A stretch of 52,405 bases of DNA from Clostridia bacterium. Lineage in GTDB: Bacteria; Bacillota; Clostridia; Lutisporales; Lutisporaceae. Positions 52,205-52,405 of the stretch are shown here, piece after piece. Both the position numbers and the translations under genes were made by a program. The notes beneath the pieces were generated by a model. That model made no database searches, was not told the DNA's origin, and saw nothing but the letters and a program-made list of their open reading frames with translations. The stretch lies in the NCBI GenBank assembly GCA_035628995.1, contig DASPIR010000016.1:1-52405 (forward strand). The letters are read 5' to 3'. Position 1 is the stretch's first letter. Each line of letters opens with the position of its first letter.

Positions 52205-52405
52205 CAGCCATGTCAATAGCCTAAGTATGCTTATACAGAAATTGTCAATGGCACTTATGAACGGAGCCTTAGAAAAGTCGTATGCGAGGCAGGACGCCGA
52301 AGCAAGCCTTCCACGTCCACGGATGGATATTGGAAGGCGTTAGACTTTTCTTAGGCGGAGAGAATTAGTGCCATCAATTTTTGTATACTCATATGTGGCT
52401 ATGAC
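52205..52405 (+). repeat. 208-bp palindromic repeat, copy 3 (cut by the window end)
   Basis: It starts with CAGCCATGTCA (52205-52215) and follows copy 2 closely through to the end of the window, which stops at CTATGAC inside the right terminal repeat. Orientation is the same as copy 2. Its upstream flank (ATAGCTTTCCTCTACT...GCTAATT) is the reverse complement of the right flank of copy 1, so the repeated unit is larger than the 208-bp palindrome. Confidence 0.8.

Overview
The window reads as the chromosome of a low-GC, endospore-forming anaerobe of the class Clostridia. The evidence is gene content and order (lepA-hemW-hrcA-grpE-dnaK-dnaJ, prmA-rsmE-mtaB-HIT-rpsU-yqeY, nfeD-floA, yqfC-yqfD-phoH-pgpH-ybeY-dgkA-cdd-era-recO, glyQS-ccpN-ppsR-ppdK), sporulation genes, a glycine T-box, a CIRCE heat-shock operator, strong AGGAGG-type ribosome binding sites with some TTG/GTG starts, and S-layer-homology proteins. 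I cannot name the species.

Layout. 1-6300: end of lepA, then hemW and the HrcA/CIRCE-controlled chaperone operon. 6300-15970: an accessory region between dnaJ and prmA, which are usually neighbours in Clostridia. It holds two copies of a 208-bp palindromic repeat, a 3' remnant of tRNA-Pro(GGG) with its terminator, an orphan RNA polymerase alpha-CTD-like protein, a lipoprotein, a 995-aa SIR2 protein resembling the anti-phage NADase DSR2, an IS91-type transposase/integrase pair, a frameshifted gene, and a reverse-strand rsgA paralogue. 15980-20400: translation and RNA-modification genes. 20790-23620: NfeD/FloA membrane-microdomain genes plus two unknown membrane proteins. 23670-32710: sporulation proteins YqfC/YqfD, PhoH, the c-di-AMP hydrolase PgpH, YbeY, DgkA, a DUF3048 lipoprotein, Cdd, Era and RecO. 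32740-40964: a DUF4342 protein, T-box-controlled glycyl-tRNA synthetase, a CcpN-like regulator, the PPDK regulatory protein and pyruvate phosphate dikinase. 41040-43030: a cluster of three related Cys-containing small proteins, two of which share an upstream region with sporulation-sigma-like -10 boxes, followed by gene debris (a histidine-kinase fragment and a GC-rich 41-codon ORF). 43100-45050: thiolase and an SDR reductase. 45100-51910: S-layer-homology proteins (YcdB/YcdC type and GH18 type), RluF, an unknown protein and an ECF transporter S component. The end holds another long palindromic element and a third copy of the 208-bp repeat.

How it works together. Most of the window is housekeeping: protein folding, ribosome maturation, rRNA/tRNA modification, Gly-tRNA charging, and pyruvate/PEP interconversion with its dedicated regulators. 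The less ordinary content is the defence/mobile island at 6.3-14.4 kb, the paralogous small-protein cluster at 41-42.5 kb, and several families of intergenic palindromes and phased 7-bp repeats. All calls come from reading the sequence; no database search was run, and family names rest on motifs I could recognise.
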